A DNA stretch of 6,014 nucleotides. Source: an uncultured Eubacteriales bacterium (lineage in GTDB: Bacteria; Bacillota_A; Clostridia; Oscillospirales; Acutalibacteraceae). The notes beneath the pieces were generated by a model, which worked only from the letters and a program-made list of their open reading frames with translations, searched no databases and was not told the origin of the DNA. The DNA is taken from positions 1 to 6,014 of the forward strand of contig CAKSGI010000121.1 in NCBI GenBank assembly GCA_934454005.1. Reading direction: 5' to 3'. This document shows positions 5,064-6,014 of this stretch, piece after piece (within the stretch, counting starts at the first letter, position 1; each line of letters starts with the position of its first letter). The position numbers and the translations under genes are program-made.

Positions 5064-5069
5064 AGCCGT

Positions 5070-5077
5070 AAAGGAGG
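5070..5077 (+). promoter_or_regulatory. Ribosome binding site deciding the start of the lectin gene
   Basis: AAAGGAGG lies seven bases before ATG5085. An in-frame TTG at 5049 would add 12 residues, but it has no such site and would bury the signal peptide. Confidence 0.85.
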
Positions 5078-5084
5078 TTTTTAT

Positions 5085-5687
5085 ATGAAAAAATTTTTTT
5101 CTTTCATTTTTTGTTTGTTCATAACATGTTGTTCAGTTCTCTGTGTTTCTGCAAATTTTCCTAATAATAGGGAAATAATTCATCTGACTTCAAAACCTGA
5201 ACCTACTTTGAGATTATGTGCTCCCGATATTGAATGTAAAGTAGATATTCCCTTTATGACAGACATGCGTTACTGTACATGGCTAAATGGATCGGGCATC
5301 CGCGGATGCACTGATAATTACGGCAGTAAAGGTCATTGGGTAGCCCATCTTATTGACGCAGGATCACATACATATGTGCTTCAAAATTATGCAACGTATA
5401 GTGGCATGGGATTTCTCGACGCGCTCGCTAGGGTGGTATATACAAATACATTAGTTTTGGATGAAACCGTTACTACCGGTCGGGCATGTTGTTGGTCAAG
5501 ACATGATGGCCTTAATCAGCAGTGGGTGTTTGAACCGCTTGACACGGACCTTATAAAATTTCGCTTGAGGAACAAAGCAACTGGACACTACTTGACAATG
5601 AATAGCGCTGATAGTAAATGTGTCGGATGGCACTGGGTTAATGATCGTGATAGAAACTACGAATACCAAATATGGGAAAAACATTAA
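5085..5687 (+). CDS. Secreted protein with ricin B-like beta-trefoil domain
   Basis: A 200-residue exported protein. Residues 1-23 are a Sec signal peptide (MKK, a very hydrophobic Phe/Cys-rich core, then VSA before the cut), leaving about 177 residues. The C-terminal part shows the Q-x-W signature of ricin-type trefoils twice: NQQW (144-147) followed by VFEPL, and QIW (195-197). A third, degenerate copy is likely at GHWVAHLI (83-90). YVLQNYATYSGMGFLDA and FRLRNKATGHYLTM are typical trefoil strands with an N-x-x-T/S-G turn. Such domains usually bind galactose-type or other sugars; the ligand here is unknown. No enzymatic domain is attached. The mature protein has seven cysteines (45, 51, 64, 75, 135, 136, 179), an odd number. 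It is a single-gene unit with its own promoter and terminator, between tRNA genes. It may be a lectin, an adhesin or part of a toxin; I cannot choose between these. Confidence 0.72.
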   Translation: MKKFFSFIFCLFITCCSVLCVSANFPNNREIIHLTSKPEPTLRLCAPDIECKVDIPFMTDMRYCTWLNGSGIRGCTDNYGSKGHWVAHLIDAGSHTYVLQNYATYSGMGFLDALARVVYTNTLVLDETVTTGRACCWSRHDGLNQQWVFEPLDTDLIKFRLRNKATGHYLTMNSADSKCVGWHWVNDRDRNYEYQIWEKH

Positions 5688-5703
5688 ACAAACAATAAAA
5701 AAG

Positions 5704-5730
5704 ATGCCTAACAATAATTAGGCATTTTTT
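5704..5730 (+). terminator. Bidirectional intrinsic terminator of the lectin gene
   Basis: ATGCCTAA (5704-5711) pairs perfectly with TTAGGCAT (5718-5725) around a 6-base loop, followed by T's to 5730. The A-run at 5696-5702 supplies a T-run on the minus strand, so it may also stop transcription coming from the tRNA-Pro side. It starts 17 bases after the lectin stop. Confidence 0.88.
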
Positions 5731-5787
5731 CGTAGGAACTTACTCGACTATCGTCAAGCCAATTAAATTATGAGGGAAACGAAAATC

Positions 5788-5804
5788 CGATTATGTAATA
5801 ATCG
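5788..5804 (-). terminator. Hairpin downstream of tRNA-Pro, possible weak terminator
   Basis: CGATTAT (5788-5794) and ATAATCG (5798-5804) are perfect 7-base arms with a 3-base loop. On the minus strand the hairpin is followed by GATTTTCGTTT, a broken T-run, starting 15 bases after the tRNA-Pro CCA end. It could be the first stop for the tRNA transcript, backed up by the stem at 5704-5725, or a processing signal. Confidence 0.4.
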
Positions 5805-5818
5805 ATTAAATATGTTAT

Positions 5819-5895
5819 TGGTCGAGGTGACAGGGCTCGAACCTGCGGCATCTTGGTCCCAAACCAAGCACTCTACCAAACTGAGCTACACCTCG
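5819..5895 (-). tRNA. tRNA-Pro (anticodon UGG)
   Basis: A complete 77-base cloverleaf. The acceptor CGAGGTG pairs with CACCTCG, followed by discriminator A and an encoded CCA (5821-5819). The anticodon stem CTTGG/CCAAG holds the loop TTTGGGA with anticodon TGG. The D-arm (AGCTCAGTTTGGTAGAG) and T-loop (GTTCGAGCC) are standard. C1-G72 at the top of the acceptor is characteristic of proline tRNAs. It lies 47 bases after tRNA-Glu on the same strand, so the two are probably co-transcribed. Confidence 0.97.
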
Positions 5896-5942
5896 TTAAA
5901 AAAACTAAACCACCATTTTATAAATTAGGAGGTTTAAATATT

Positions 5943-6014
5943 TGGTGACCCGGACGAGAATCGAACTCGTGTTACCGCCGTGAAAGGGCGGTGTCTTAAC
6001 CGCTTGACCACCGG
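5943..6014 (-). tRNA. tRNA-Glu (anticodon UUC), 5' end outside window
   Basis: 72 of about 75 bases are present; the first three acceptor bases lie beyond the window. The anticodon stem CCGCC/GGCGG holds the loop CTTTCAC with anticodon TTC. The T-arm has GTTCGATTC, and the acceptor 3' side CCGGGTC is followed by A and an encoded CCA (5945-5943). It is the upstream partner of tRNA-Pro in a minus-strand tRNA cluster that probably continues to the right. Confidence 0.96.

Noticed and set aside
5049..5084. TTG at 5049 as the start of the lectin gene
   Set aside because: The strong AAAGGAGG at 5070-5077 and a normal signal peptide both point to ATG5085.
5496..5714. A 72-codon minus-strand frame opposite the lectin gene
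   Set aside because: Antisense shadow that begins within the terminator stem of the lectin gene.
1..6014. CRISPR arrays, insertion sequences or prophage genes
   Set aside because: I saw no regularly spaced long repeats, no transposase or integrase motifs, and no terminal inverted repeats flanking a gene.

Overview
This AT-rich window carries a chromosomal stretch of a spore-forming Bacillota, most likely a member of the Clostridia. The evidence is the start of a sporulation sigma factor gene of the SigK type, strong AAGGAGG-type ribosome binding sites, tRNA genes with encoded CCA ends, and a lactococcin 972-type bacteriocin operon. I cannot name the genus from the sequence alone.

Layout: (1) Positions 1-177, minus strand: first 59 codons of sigK, running off the left edge. 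(2) 178-560: divergent, gene-free control region. It holds a hairpin followed by a T-run, two candidate promoters, and three separate dyads packed into the 120 bases before the bacteriocin gene. (3) 561-3747, plus strand: a tight three-gene operon made of a secreted lactococcin 972-family peptide, a large eight-helix FtsX/MacB-like membrane protein of the bacteriocin-associated (putative immunity) DUF1430 type, and its ABC ATPase. It ends in a bidirectional terminator at 3883-3908. (4) 3909-4394: no intact gene, but traces on the minus strand of a broken coding sequence. (5) 4395-4560, minus strand: tRNA-Arg(ACG) with its own promoter and terminator. (6) 4561-5034: gene-free, AT-rich, with two unexplained dyads and phased short direct repeats leading into a promoter. 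(7) 5085-5687, plus strand: a secreted protein with a ricin B-like beta-trefoil, followed by a bidirectional terminator. (8) 5819-6014, minus strand: tRNA-Pro(UGG) and tRNA-Glu(UUC), the latter cut by the window edge.

Working model: the peptide has a Sec signal, so it is probably exported by the general secretory route, as lactococcin 972 itself is. The membrane protein plus ATPase would then form an ABC machine that protects the producer or handles the peptide at the membrane. The peptide departs from lactococcin 972 in having two cysteines, one of them near the C-terminus. The lectin-like secreted protein is an independent transcription unit lying between tRNA genes, a typical place for accessory cargo. 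Nothing in the sequence shows that it works together with the bacteriocin.
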